51,579 nt of DNA from Deltaproteobacteria bacterium (GTDB taxonomy: Bacteria > Bdellovibrionota > JAJCYS01), in contig JAJCYS010000013.1 of assembly GCA_029262815.1 (NCBI GenBank), positions 1 through 51,579 of the forward strand, read 5' to 3'. The notes under the pieces were generated by a model. It worked only from the letters and a program-made list of their open reading frames with translations, was not told the DNA's origin and ran no database searches. Position numbers and translations under genes: made by a program. Position 1 is the first letter of the stretch, and every line of letters starts with the position of its first letter. Shown piece by piece: positions 37,417 to 44,869 of the stretch.

Positions 37417-40400
37417 TTAAGTTGCACAGATTATTTTGCTGCTTCTTACTGATGATCAGCTGTAGCGCATCCGCAAATAACGGTACGTTTTTAAAAAAGA
37501 TTTTGAGAGATGGCGCCAAGGTCGATCTTCCCAAAAAGAAATTAGGGGACTATGTCCCTTTACTGAAAAGTAAGGCCTGGGGGGTGTTAAAGCAAGTAGA
37601 TCATATTGTAAGCACCCTCGGGAAACGAGCCAAAGGTATTCATGCCAAAATGCCCCTTAAAACAGACGCTGCCTATGATTTGAAGTTATATGCCAAAAAT
37701 GGGGATCCTGTAAGCTATTTGAAGGTTCAACTGACGGCTGATTATATACAAACTCTACCCAAGATTATTCAAGATCAAAACCCTGAGAATTTAGCTGAAA
37801 CAATTTCGGAGGCTGCACGGATGGGTATTGGCTTTCGCGCTATTATGGATTCACTACTGTCTGAGAACACTTGGAAGGCTTTAGATTTGAAAGCTATCGA
37901 ATTACCCATCCAAGACAATTTAAACCTAATGACGCGAATGCGGAAAAGAGTATATCTCAAAAAACAGATCTTGAACATGGAAGATGAACTTGCACGCCTC
38001 TACCGTCACCTTGGAGATACACCCGAAGAGATTAAGAAACTCAAAAAAGAACTGACCGAAAAAAATGTAGACAAGGCTGCACTACAAAAAGATTTAGACG
38101 TCCTCACACATACTTATCTCAAACAAATTGAAACTTTTTTGCTCTATAGTCGATATCGCAATGTTGCCGTACGACAAGCCGAGCGACTCCTTGATACGCA
38201 ATTTCTTGGATCCGCCAAAAGCTTGCTTGAACCTATGAAGGTGACAAGCGATCTTATTCCAACGCAAACACCAAAACCTATAGTACGGTTTCAAGATCCG
38301 ATGCACATCCAAAGCAAACGTAGTTGGTATGGCTACCATTTGGTCTTGGCACCGATTACCGTACCTATTTGGCTTTTAAAAAATACTGTCAAAGGAACCC
38401 TATGGCTAGCCTCATCATCGATAAAGGTCATGCTTTGGCTCTCGACTAATGTGACTCGGTCAAAGAAATTAAAAGCATTATATGATCGTATTGAAAAAAT
38501 ACGAACGGATCAAATGGTGCCGGGCGTTTCATTGAATGGGTCGGTTTATATGGTCCGGTTAAAGAATAAAGACGCGTTAGCACATTTTAAAAATAATTTA
38601 GAAAAAGTAGTGACACATCTCAAGAGTTTTACGGGCGATGAGGTAGCGTATGCCGTATATAAAACGAATACGCTAAATGAGCTCAGAAAATTACCCAGTA
38701 TGAAAAAGCATCCGAATGTCTTACGTGGATTTGAGAAACTGATGGATCAGATGTCACCGTTTACTGAACTGGGAAAAGAAGCTCGGGGTTTAATCGATAT
38801 TTCACAACTCGATAGCTGGAAAGCGCTTCTTAAAATTGAAGAAGAGTTTCTAAAAATTTCCAAACAACTCGAGTCAACCCCGGGAGACAAAACCCTACTG
38901 GAAGCGTTAGAAGTGCAGAAATCTGCATTCCAGACTGCAAAAGGTGTCATCAATCAAACCACCCAAAAACTTATTTATGAATTCAGTGAAAAAGGGGTGT
39001 TGTTGGTTCAGCCCAAGCGGTTTTGGTTGTTTCGATTTGTATTTAATGCATTTCCAGGTAAAAAAACGTTGCCAGGTTTGATGTCTCAACATAAAGCTTA
39101 TCGCCGTATGCTTGAGCTGGTCAGAGGTCAAGGCGATCAACGTTTGTTAGAGCATCTACAGGCCTTTGATGTGCTTGCGCGTGATCATATTTGGTTTATG
39201 ATGACGAATCGACTCTCTCGGGGTCAAGCGGAGCGACTGTTTCGTGAAATGATGGGATTAGCTCGAGGTGAACAGGAACGGCTCTTACCTTATATGAAGA
39301 TCATGTTGAACCGTCGTGCCCTTATAGACAACTACCCTGAATTAGCCCGTACGTTACGAAAATCACCCAAAACACTGATGCGTCGTATCAACGAGCTTGA
39401 AGTGTTGTTAAAGCAAGAAGACTTTTTTAAGAATTTAGGAAAAACGATGGACCAAGAGTTGAAAGTGCAAATTGATGCATTTCAAAGTATGACCAAGTCA
39501 CTTGGAGACAATAATTTGTCCAATCGACTTGGCAGGTTATCCAAAAAAATTGAAAAGAATCATACAAAATGGGAAAAAGGCTCACAACTTAAAACGGCCA
39601 AAGAAGTCCATAAGGCGGCTCACAAAATACATCAAGAACTTACGTCGCTTATTTCTGAGCAATTTAAAACAATCGAATCTATAAAAGTTTCAGCTGATAC
39701 TGCAAAAACAGAAATTCCACAGATACAGTTAGCACTAGAAACTGCATGTACTCAATGGCTCGGGGTAGCAAAAGCGTTAAATTCCGATAGCTTGAGTATT
39801 AAATTGCTTGAAAATCAGCTGACCTTGTTAAAAACCAAAGGTGATTATCTCGCAGCACCGGATCTTGTCACTGTTCATCAAACGCTTCAAGCTGAAGCAC
39901 AAAAACTTCTAGCGTATATTCAACAGCATAAGCTCAGAACATTTTCTGCTGTGCTTGAGCAGGCTAACCCTTATCAGTTTGAGATTCTAACTGCTTCAAT
40001 AGCGGCTCAAGCTAAAGGGTTATTTGATCTCTCAAAGACGATGGACCCTCATCATCCGATGGTTAAAGCATTGGATGATTTGAATAAGCAGATCAACAAA
40101 AGCGGCTCTTTGTGGCAAAAGGGAAAAGGGATTGAATCGTTACAGGCTGTGGGTCAAATGGCATCGAATCCTTTGGGGCAGCGATTTCCACGGGGATATC
40201 GAAGTTTACGACTTGGATTACCTCACGTTTACTATCGTTTATTGCCTGATATGCCTGTGAATCAAATGAATGCGATACAGTTTCGAGGAGCGTTGCAGCA
40301 TTTCACCCAGACGGGTAGTGCGACTTATACTCAAATGGTCTTAAAATCATTTAAGCAAGTGAGTGATTATGGGACCCAGTATTCTCGCTTGAGGGCTGGG

Positions 40401-40634
40401 GTGGGTATGGCTGCGTGGACGAAGCGGTTGGTGGCCAGTTGTTTGAACTTAGTAAAACGGTTGAGTCCCGATCAACTTTCGCATGCCACCAGTCAAAACT
40501 TGCTGGATCAAGCGGTCAAACACGCACGTCGGACGCATCATCCTGTATTTAACAGCACACCAGAGGTGCTTGAAACACAGCTCAAAGAGATCTTACACAG
40601 CCTCAAAACTCAGGCCGTCCCCCAAATCCCTTAA
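37413..40634 (+). CDS. Large exported coiled-coil protein of unknown function (1073 residues)
   Basis: A signal peptide is visible (MIKLHRLFCCFLLMISCSASA, cleavage near residue 21; lipidation at Cys17 is possible but the lipobox is poor). A Lys/Glu coiled coil covers about 185-240. A hydrophobic patch at about 310-345 (LVLAPITVPIWLLKN, GTLWLASSSIKVMLWL) could insert into a membrane as a hairpin. Residues about 695-925 contain three related helical repeats about 90 apart, two with the pattern L-x2-L-x-K-x-I-x-K-x4-W-x-KG. No enzyme motif. It overlaps the 1035-residue gene by four bases, so the two probably work together. A REP unit begins at the base after its stop codon. Confidence 0.68.
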   Translation: MIKLHRLFCCFLLMISCSASANNGTFLKKILRDGAKVDLPKKKLGDYVPLLKSKAWGVLKQVDHIVSTLGKRAKGIHAKMPLKTDAAYDLKLYAKNGDPVSYLKVQLTADYIQTLPKIIQDQNPENLAETISEAARMGIGFRAIMDSLLSENTWKALDLKAIELPIQDNLNLMTRMRKRVYLKKQILNMEDELARLYRHLGDTPEEIKKLKKELTEKNVDKAALQKDLDVLTHTYLKQIETFLLYSRYRNVAVRQAERLLDTQFLGSAKSLLEPMKVTSDLIPTQTPKPIVRFQDPMHIQSKRSWYGYHLVLAPITVPIWLLKNTVKGTLWLASSSIKVMLWLSTNVTRSKKLKALYDRIEKIRTDQMVPGVSLNGSVYMVRLKNKDALAHFKNNLEKVVTHLKSFTGDEVAYAVYKTNTLNELRKLPSMKKHPNVLRGFEKLMDQMSPFTELGKEARGLIDISQLDSWKALLKIEEEFLKISKQLESTPGDKTLLEALEVQKSAFQTAKGVINQTTQKLIYEFSEKGVLLVQPKRFWLFRFVFNAFPGKKTLPGLMSQHKAYRRMLELVRGQGDQRLLEHLQAFDVLARDHIWFMMTNRLSRGQAERLFREMMGLARGEQERLLPYMKIMLNRRALIDNYPELARTLRKSPKTLMRRINELEVLLKQEDFFKNLGKTMDQELKVQIDAFQSMTKSLGDNNLSNRLGRLSKKIEKNHTKWEKGSQLKTAKEVHKAAHKIHQELTSLISEQFKTIESIKVSADTAKTEIPQIQLALETACTQWLGVAKALNSDSLSIKLLENQLTLLKTKGDYLAAPDLVTVHQTLQAEAQKLLAYIQQHKLRTFSAVLEQANPYQFEILTASIAAQAKGLFDLSKTMDPHHPMVKALDDLNKQINKSGSLWQKGKGIESLQAVGQMASNPLGQRFPRGYRSLRLGLPHVYYRLLPDMPVNQMNAIQFRGALQHFTQTGSATYTQMVLKSFKQVSDYGTQYSRLRAGVGMAAWTKRLVASCLNLVKRLSPDQLSHATSQNLLDQAVKHARRTHHPVFNSTPEVLETQLKEILHSLKTQAVPQIP

Positions 40635-40667
40635 TGGCCAAGAAGTTCATTATGACCCTTTTGGCCA
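40635..40667 (+). repeat. REP arm left of the transposase gene
   Basis: These 33 bases, starting TGGCCAAGAAGTTCATTATG and ending TTTTGGCCA, are identical to 41377-41409 in the same orientation. They start immediately after the TAA stop of the 1073-residue gene. TGGCCA at both ends allows a short stem on its own. Confidence 0.85.
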
Positions 40668-40698
40668 AGTGGCATCCTTTTTGCTTAGTTACAATGGT

Positions 40699-41361
40699 AT
40701 GCCTAGAAAAAAATTATATAGATCCAGTTTTTTGCCTTATCACGTTGTGAATCAGACTACCTCAAAGGCCTTCTTTAAGATTTCACTTCCTGAAGTGTTT
40801 CGGATTTTTGAGCTTTATATCAATTTGACAGCCCTTATGTATGGCATTAAAACGCATCATTTTCTTTTAATGTCTAACCATATTCATTGGCTTTTATCGA
40901 CACCTAATTCCAATCTAGATTTGGCAATGAAATTTTTGTTCTCAAACGTGGCTAAAGAAATTAATTTTCGATCAAATAATACAGGCCATTTGTGGGGAGG
41001 TAATTACAAATACTCTGTCATCACGTCACAAGATGCCTACCTCACTGTGATGAAATATATATATCGTAATCCATGTAGAGCAGAAATGGTTCAAGTGCCT
41101 GAATTATATCCATATTCTACTCTTAACTTTTTTTATGGATTGAAGTCATGCCACATAAAAGTAGCGAAGGATCCTCTTAGTTTTGACCTTTGTTATGATT
41201 TTGATTTATTAGAATGGCTAAAAATACCGTTTAGCACAGAAGAATCGGAGCAAATATCTAAGTCCCTAGACCGTTCTACATTTAAATTTAGACGCATCAG
41301 TAGACGAGCTCATTTTATGCCAAGTGCACCTCCTCCACTCGGCTGGCCAAAAGGGTCATAA
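40699..41361 (+). CDS. REP-associated tyrosine transposase (RAYT, Y1/HUH family)
   Basis: 220 residues from MPRKKLYRSS; the open frame extends upstream to 40483 but that part lies within the preceding gene and the REP arm. THHFLLMSNHIHWLLSTP holds the HUH motif (His61-Ile-His63), and MKYIYRNPCRAEMV at 118-131 is the family hallmark with candidate nucleophile Tyr120 (or Tyr114). GHLWGGNYKYSVI matches the connecting strand. The enzyme nicks and joins single-stranded DNA at REP sequences through a 5'-phosphotyrosine link. The last seven codons (GWPKGS and stop) are encoded by the downstream palindrome. No clear Shine-Dalgarno, so low expression is likely. AT-richer than neighbours. Confidence 0.9.
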   Translation: MPRKKLYRSSFLPYHVVNQTTSKAFFKISLPEVFRIFELYINLTALMYGIKTHHFLLMSNHIHWLLSTPNSNLDLAMKFLFSNVAKEINFRSNNTGHLWGGNYKYSVITSQDAYLTVMKYIYRNPCRAEMVQVPELYPYSTLNFFYGLKSCHIKVAKDPLSFDLCYDFDLLEWLKIPFSTEESEQISKSLDRSTFKFRRISRRAHFMPSAPPPLGWPKGS

Positions 41362-41410
41362 TGAACTTCTTGGCCATGGCCAAGAAGTTCATTATGACCC
41401 TTTTGGCCAG
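41343..41410. repeat. Perfect 68-bp REP palindrome (two 34-bp arms, no spacer)
   Basis: Arms 41343-41376 and 41377-41410 are exact reverse complements. Each contains GGGTCAT and ends in AACTTCTTGGCCA at the centre. The first arm encodes the C-terminus and stop of the transposase. The structure is typical of a BIME-like pair of inverted REPs. Confidence 0.92.
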
Positions 41411-41449
41411 TGGGGTACAATAAAGACATACAATAGTGGAGGTAAAGCC

Positions 41450-42028
41450 ATGGAACAGGCGATCCGATCTCACACGGAAGTGATCACCCAATTTTTATCA
41501 AGTTCAGGCCCCGGAATACTTAAGGGCATGAGCAAAACTATTTTAAACGCATTCACCAATGGTCATCGACTCTACATCATGGGCAACGGCGGATCAGCAG
41601 CTCAAAGCGAACACCTCGTTGCAGAACTCGTAGGCCGATTCTCTGTATCAGATCGACCCACCCTTCCCGTGTTTGCACTTACGGCAACCAGCGCAGTACA
41701 AACTGCCCTCGCTAATGATTTCGGTTTCGAATCCGTATTCGAACGACAAGTCACAGGCATGTTGAACTCAGGAGATGTCCTGCTGGCCCTCTCTACGAGC
41801 GGCAAAAGTCCCAACATTTTAAGTGCCTTGAAATGTGCTAAAAAGAAAAATTGTAAAATCTTAGGCTGGACAGGCGAGAACGGAAACGAAATGGCACCTC
41901 TGTGCGACCTTTGCCTCCAGGTGCCCTCTTCAAGCACCCCTCGAATCCAGGAAGTCCATACCCTCTGCATCCATCTACTGTGTGAAGCAATCGATCGTGC
42001 TTACGAACATTCATCGTCATCCTGCTGA
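41450..42028 (+). CDS. gmhA: Phosphoheptose isomerase-like SIS-domain protein
   Basis: 192 residues from the ATG at 41450, chosen for GGAGG seven bases upstream (41438-41442) and for matching the 192-residue length of GmhA. An upstream in-frame ATG lies inside the transposase gene and the REP. LYIMGNGGSAAQSEHLVAELVGRF, ALANDFGFESVFERQV, LLALSTSGKSPNIL and RIQEVHTLCIHLLCEAID follow GmhA/DiaA in order. GmhA converts sedoheptulose 7-phosphate to D-glycero-D-manno-heptose 7-phosphate for the LPS inner core; DiaA-like SIS proteins are an alternative. The 3' end overlaps the convergent plsY by 28 bases. Two TACAAT boxes (41416, 41429) lie just after the REP and may supply its promoter. Confidence 0.85.
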   Translation: MEQAIRSHTEVITQFLSSSGPGILKGMSKTILNAFTNGHRLYIMGNGGSAAQSEHLVAELVGRFSVSDRPTLPVFALTATSAVQTALANDFGFESVFERQVTGMLNSGDVLLALSTSGKSPNILSALKCAKKKNCKILGWTGENGNEMAPLCDLCLQVPSSSTPRIQEVHTLCIHLLCEAIDRAYEHSSSSC

Positions 42029-42606
42029 CGCGAGTCCTGTTGCCCTCGATATAAGGCCATGATATGCGTTCTATGTTTGAGTAGAATTAAGACTGAAAGC
42101 ACAACCAACACAGGCCACCAAAACCCATGACCCCAAACCAAATCCAACACCACAAAAAGCGCAAGCCCCGACAAACTCCCCAAAAACGACTCTTTGGTTA
42201 TCTTCACAACAGTTATATATCCCAAAATACCTACCAAGGTTGGCACTAGAGAAACCACTGCTGCAACACCTGCCCCCGTAGCCACACCTCTGCCCCCCTT
42301 AAACTTAAGCCAACACGGAAAACAATGCCCGATGAGCGGCATTATCAACAAAAGATGCCGTGGACCATGAGGATCTAGCCACCCCAAAGCCGCGAGCAAG
42401 ACAACAAACAGGGAACCCTTCAAGGCATCTAAGGTAAACACAGCAACAGCCCATTTTATCCCAAGTAACCGGTATACATTCGTGGCACCCATGTTTTTGC
42501 TGCCAATGGTTCGAATGTCCACCCCCTTAAGCCACTTGGGTATTAAGTACCCAAACGGAATAGAGCCCAATACATACCCTAAGCACACCATTGCAATAAT
42601 CGTCAT
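42001..42606 (-). CDS. plsY: Acyl-phosphate:glycerol-3-phosphate acyltransferase
   Basis: 201 residues with about five membrane helices. SIPFGYLIPKW, the GSKNMGATNVYR loop and GHCFPCWLKFKGGRGVATG are the three conserved PlsY motifs. The enzyme transfers an acyl group from acyl-phosphate to glycerol 3-phosphate at the inner membrane, the first step of phospholipid synthesis in bacteria with PlsX. The C-terminus is a short Asp/Gln-rich tail encoded across the overlap with gmhA. A REP palindrome lies 24 bases upstream of its start. Confidence 0.96.
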   Translation of the reverse strand: MTIIAMVCLGYVLGSIPFGYLIPKWLKGVDIRTIGSKNMGATNVYRLLGIKWAVAVFTLDALKGSLFVVLLAALGWLDPHGPRHLLLIMPLIGHCFPCWLKFKGGRGVATGAGVAAVVSLVPTLVGILGYITVVKITKESFLGSLSGLALFVVLDLVWGHGFWWPVLVVLSVLILLKHRTHIMALYRGQQDSRQQDDDECS

Positions 42607-42630
42607 GTACTTATCATACCTCTTTCACTG

Positions 42631-42700
42631 AAGTGGCCCAAAGGGTCATCGTGAACTCTTGGCCATGGCCAGAAGTTCACGATGACCCTTTGGGCCACTT
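42631..42700. repeat. REP palindrome upstream of plsY
   Basis: A 70-base palindrome with arms AAGTGGCCCAAAGGGTCATC... and two central mismatches near TGGCCATGGCCA. It closely matches the double REP at 41343-41410 and the outer arms of the copy at 9118-9222. It lies between the divergent plsY and small exported protein genes. Confidence 0.88.
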
Positions 42701-42743
42701 GGTGCAGCCTGAGTTGGTATGAAGATTGCATTAGAAATGGGAC

Positions 42744-43106
42744 ATGAGAAATATGAATTATAGAAATACTGCACTGGCAATATGGATTTTGGGGATGACA
42801 CCTCCGGCATACTCAGAATCTAACCCTGAACAAAACGCACAACAGTTTATTACCGAAGAATGGCTGCCCGCACTCAGAGCTTGGACCTCTCACCAAATAC
42901 AATTCACAAAAAAACTCGTCCTAAGCCTACCTGATACTTTTGATGGAAACACACTTAAAGTACCTAAAATGCCGATTTTACTTAAGAATAGACAAGCGTA
43001 TCACATACGAAAAATGAACCGCCTTTGCCAAAAGGCAAACCAAATCCTCAAACACAACCCTATCCATCGCCCACTTTGTCAACAGATCCAAAAAAAACGC
43101 CTGTAG
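42744..43106 (+). CDS. Small exported protein of unknown function (120 residues)
   Basis: MRNMNYRNTALAIWILGMTPPAYSES has a short signal peptide with cleavage probably after AYS at 24. The mature 96 residues are basic with three Cys and no recognisable fold. The start at 42744 has only a weak GGGA site; the Met at codon 4 is an alternative. The TAG stop lies inside the stem of the terminator that follows. Confidence 0.55.
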   Translation: MRNMNYRNTALAIWILGMTPPAYSESNPEQNAQQFITEEWLPALRAWTSHQIQFTKKLVLSLPDTFDGNTLKVPKMPILLKNRQAYHIRKMNRLCQKANQILKHNPIHRPLCQQIQKKRL

Positions 43107-43131
43107 GGGAAACCCTACAGGCGTTTTTTTT
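43091..43131. terminator. Bidirectional rho-independent terminator
   Basis: A-run, then stem AACGCCTGTAGGG, loop GAAA, stem CCCTACAGGCGTT, then T-run. It terminates the 120-residue gene on the plus strand and, thanks to the A-run on the other side, the operon ending at 43157 on the minus strand. Confidence 0.93.
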
Positions 43132-43156
43132 GGATAGTCGAAATAGATGAGATTTT

Positions 43157-43480
43157 CTATTTAAACAAGCCAGAAATCCATTTAGCGGATGCAGTCCAAC
43201 TCTCAGTAACAAAAGCGCTGACATTCTGCCATAAACGTTGATACCATTTGGGCTTTTGGTTTTCCAAAAACTGATACAACATCGAATCTTTGTGCGGCAC
43301 CTTCACAACCAATGCTTGAGGTTTTTTGGACTGAGAAGCGCAACTCTTGTCATCAAACGAAGCACTGTTCTCACCATCAGAAGATACATTCTTAGATTCT
43401 GCATTGCTAAGGGAGCTCAGCCCTAATCCTAGACTGAGCACACTCACCATAACCCAAAGGTTTAATTTTTTACGTTTCAT
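43157..43480 (-). CDS. Small exported protein of unknown function (107 residues)
   Basis: Start at 43480 (MKRKKLNLWVMVSVLSLGLGL) is chosen over the ATG at 43489 because AAGG lies nine bases upstream of it and is too close to the other. The signal peptide is probably cut after SNA. The mature part has a Ser/Asp-rich stretch and a C-terminal amphipathic Trp-rich segment (WYQRLWQNVSAFVTESW; AKWISGLFK) that could touch membranes. It is the last gene of the 904/446/107 operon, ahead of the bidirectional terminator. Confidence 0.6.
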   Translation of the reverse strand: MKRKKLNLWVMVSVLSLGLGLSSLSNAESKNVSSDGENSASFDDKSCASQSKKPQALVVKVPHKDSMLYQFLENQKPKWYQRLWQNVSAFVTESWTASAKWISGLFK

Positions 43481-43508
43481 GGTTAACATCCTTGCTGATC
43501 CATATTCC

Positions 43509-44849
43509 TTACATATTCATACAAGCACGACTGGTGTTTTCTAACTCACCCGTCTTTCTAATTGTGCCTTCATCAAGATTTTTGCTCATAATCAAATCAT
43601 GAAGCGCAGCTCTTACCACAGCATTCTGATCTGAGTAGGCAAGTACTGTAAGCAAGCGATGGGCAACTTCTCTAACTCCACCATCAGTTTCTTCTTTCCC
43701 AAGCGCAACCTTGACTGCATCAAGCAATGTTATTGTATTTCCCACTTTTTTGCCTAAAAAGTAAGTAGGTGCTAATGCAGAAACTTGCTTGTCCACAACC
43801 GTAAACAAATAAGTACGAGCAGCTTCAAGATCCAAAAATGGACCATTCACGCCGTTATACTCACCCGATTTTGTAAAAGCAGGCCTAGGTGCAAATGCAG
43901 TTAAAACCCCATTGGCTGCTTTTGCAAACTTCATATAAGCTGCATCTTCAGCTCCAAGAACTTTCGTCATATCTTCAGCTTTGAAAACCGTACTCAATGG
44001 AATTCCTCTTTTGGTCAGACTGACAATTTCTGAGGCTGAAAGCCCCATAAATCGACCTAACCAGTACTTACCTGAAGGGCCATCAGGATTCAAGTTGTCA
44101 GCCAATAAACGCAATGCTTTTTGGTGAGCACCATTCTGTTTCCCAATTTCAGCAACAACCGACGTATAAAGTCGTCGAACACTTACGTTTGAAGCTTCTT
44201 TGGTAACTTCAGCTTTACCAACCGTATCACCCAAAACGGTTTGCCATACCTTAGCAGCAGGTGCAATTTCAATCTTGCCCAAATCGCCAATTTTAGCAAA
44301 TACATGACCGGACGCGGTTGTTTGACTACGTCCCAATGAGTCACCCGAATTAAGTTTATACGTATTTGGAAGCGTGTTTAAGAACTTTACATCTAGTTCA
44401 GCAACCATACTCTTGTTTTTCAAATAGATTTTAATGTGAGCTGTAATTTGCTTTAAGGCTACAGAGACCTTTTCGGCTTCAATCTTAGATTGTGGGTCTG
44501 ACAGTGCAGTCTTAATCAACGCATCTACGCTTGCAATATCCTGGGCAATTCGAGCCTCAGCAGCTTTTCCGCCAATTGCATCATATCGTTGCCACAAAAG
44601 GTCAACAAATTTGGCCCCTGTTGTATTGTCAGATATACCGCGCACTGCATTCAGCACATGTGCCTCTAAGTTGATAGCGTTGACAACGCGTGAAGACGCA
44701 AGATCCTGAGCGGCTCTAGAAATTGCACTGCCCATATCCTTAAACGCACCTTCGACATTGATACTGCCGATTTTTCCCTTTGCGAATGAGGTTGTACTCA
44801 CGAGGAGGCCCACACACGCAACACTTGCAATTATTTGTTTTAGCTTCAT
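43509..44849 (-). CDS. Exported Ala/Ser-rich protein of unknown function (446 residues)
   Basis: The start at 44849 (MKLKQIIASVACVGLLVSTTSFA) is preferred: AGGG lies six bases upstream and the signal peptide is typical. The next Met up (44852) and an ATG at 44867 are alternatives. The mature protein is helical and Ala/Val/Lys-rich with a single Cys near the C-terminus (RACMNM). No known family. The segment LDLEAARTYLFTVVDKQVSAL resembles LQDLQSAADLKAYLVGSLTK in the upstream 904-residue protein, so the two may be distantly related. It follows that gene with a gap of some 20 bases and occupies the place of the 1073-residue gene in the mirrored locus. Confidence 0.65.
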   Translation of the reverse strand: MKLKQIIASVACVGLLVSTTSFAKGKIGSINVEGAFKDMGSAISRAAQDLASSRVVNAINLEAHVLNAVRGISDNTTGAKFVDLLWQRYDAIGGKAAEARIAQDIASVDALIKTALSDPQSKIEAEKVSVALKQITAHIKIYLKNKSMVAELDVKFLNTLPNTYKLNSGDSLGRSQTTASGHVFAKIGDLGKIEIAPAAKVWQTVLGDTVGKAEVTKEASNVSVRRLYTSVVAEIGKQNGAHQKALRLLADNLNPDGPSGKYWLGRFMGLSASEIVSLTKRGIPLSTVFKAEDMTKVLGAEDAAYMKFAKAANGVLTAFAPRPAFTKSGEYNGVNGPFLDLEAARTYLFTVVDKQVSALAPTYFLGKKVGNTITLLDAVKVALGKEETDGGVREVAHRLLTVLAYSDQNAVVRAALHDLIMSKNLDEGTIRKTGELENTSRACMNM

Positions 44850-44869
44850 CATTTTCCCTAACCTCATAA

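Larger units (their letters stand above)
40635..41410 (+). mobile_element. RAYT element: REP arm, tyrosine transposase gene, double REP palindrome
   Basis: The unit comprises a single REP arm (40635-40667), the transposase gene (40699-41361) and a perfect double palindrome (41343-41410) whose right arm is a direct copy of the left flanking arm. RAYT genes are single-copy, domesticated relatives of IS200/IS605 transposases that spread REP/BIME sequences. No target-site duplication is seen, as expected for single-strand transposition. It is inserted directly after the stop of the 1073-residue gene and 40 bases ahead of gmhA. Confidence 0.75.

Noticed and set aside
40483..40698. Upstream extension of the transposase frame
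   Set aside because: It lies within the end of the 1073-residue gene and the REP arm; RAYT proteins begin near MPRKK.
41324..41449. Upstream extension of the gmhA frame
   Set aside because: It crosses the transposase 3' end and the palindrome; GGAGG and the family length point to 41450.
9118..42700. CRISPR array suggested by repeated palindromes
   Set aside because: The palindromes are dispersed, not regularly spaced, and have no unique spacers or cas genes; they fit REPs.
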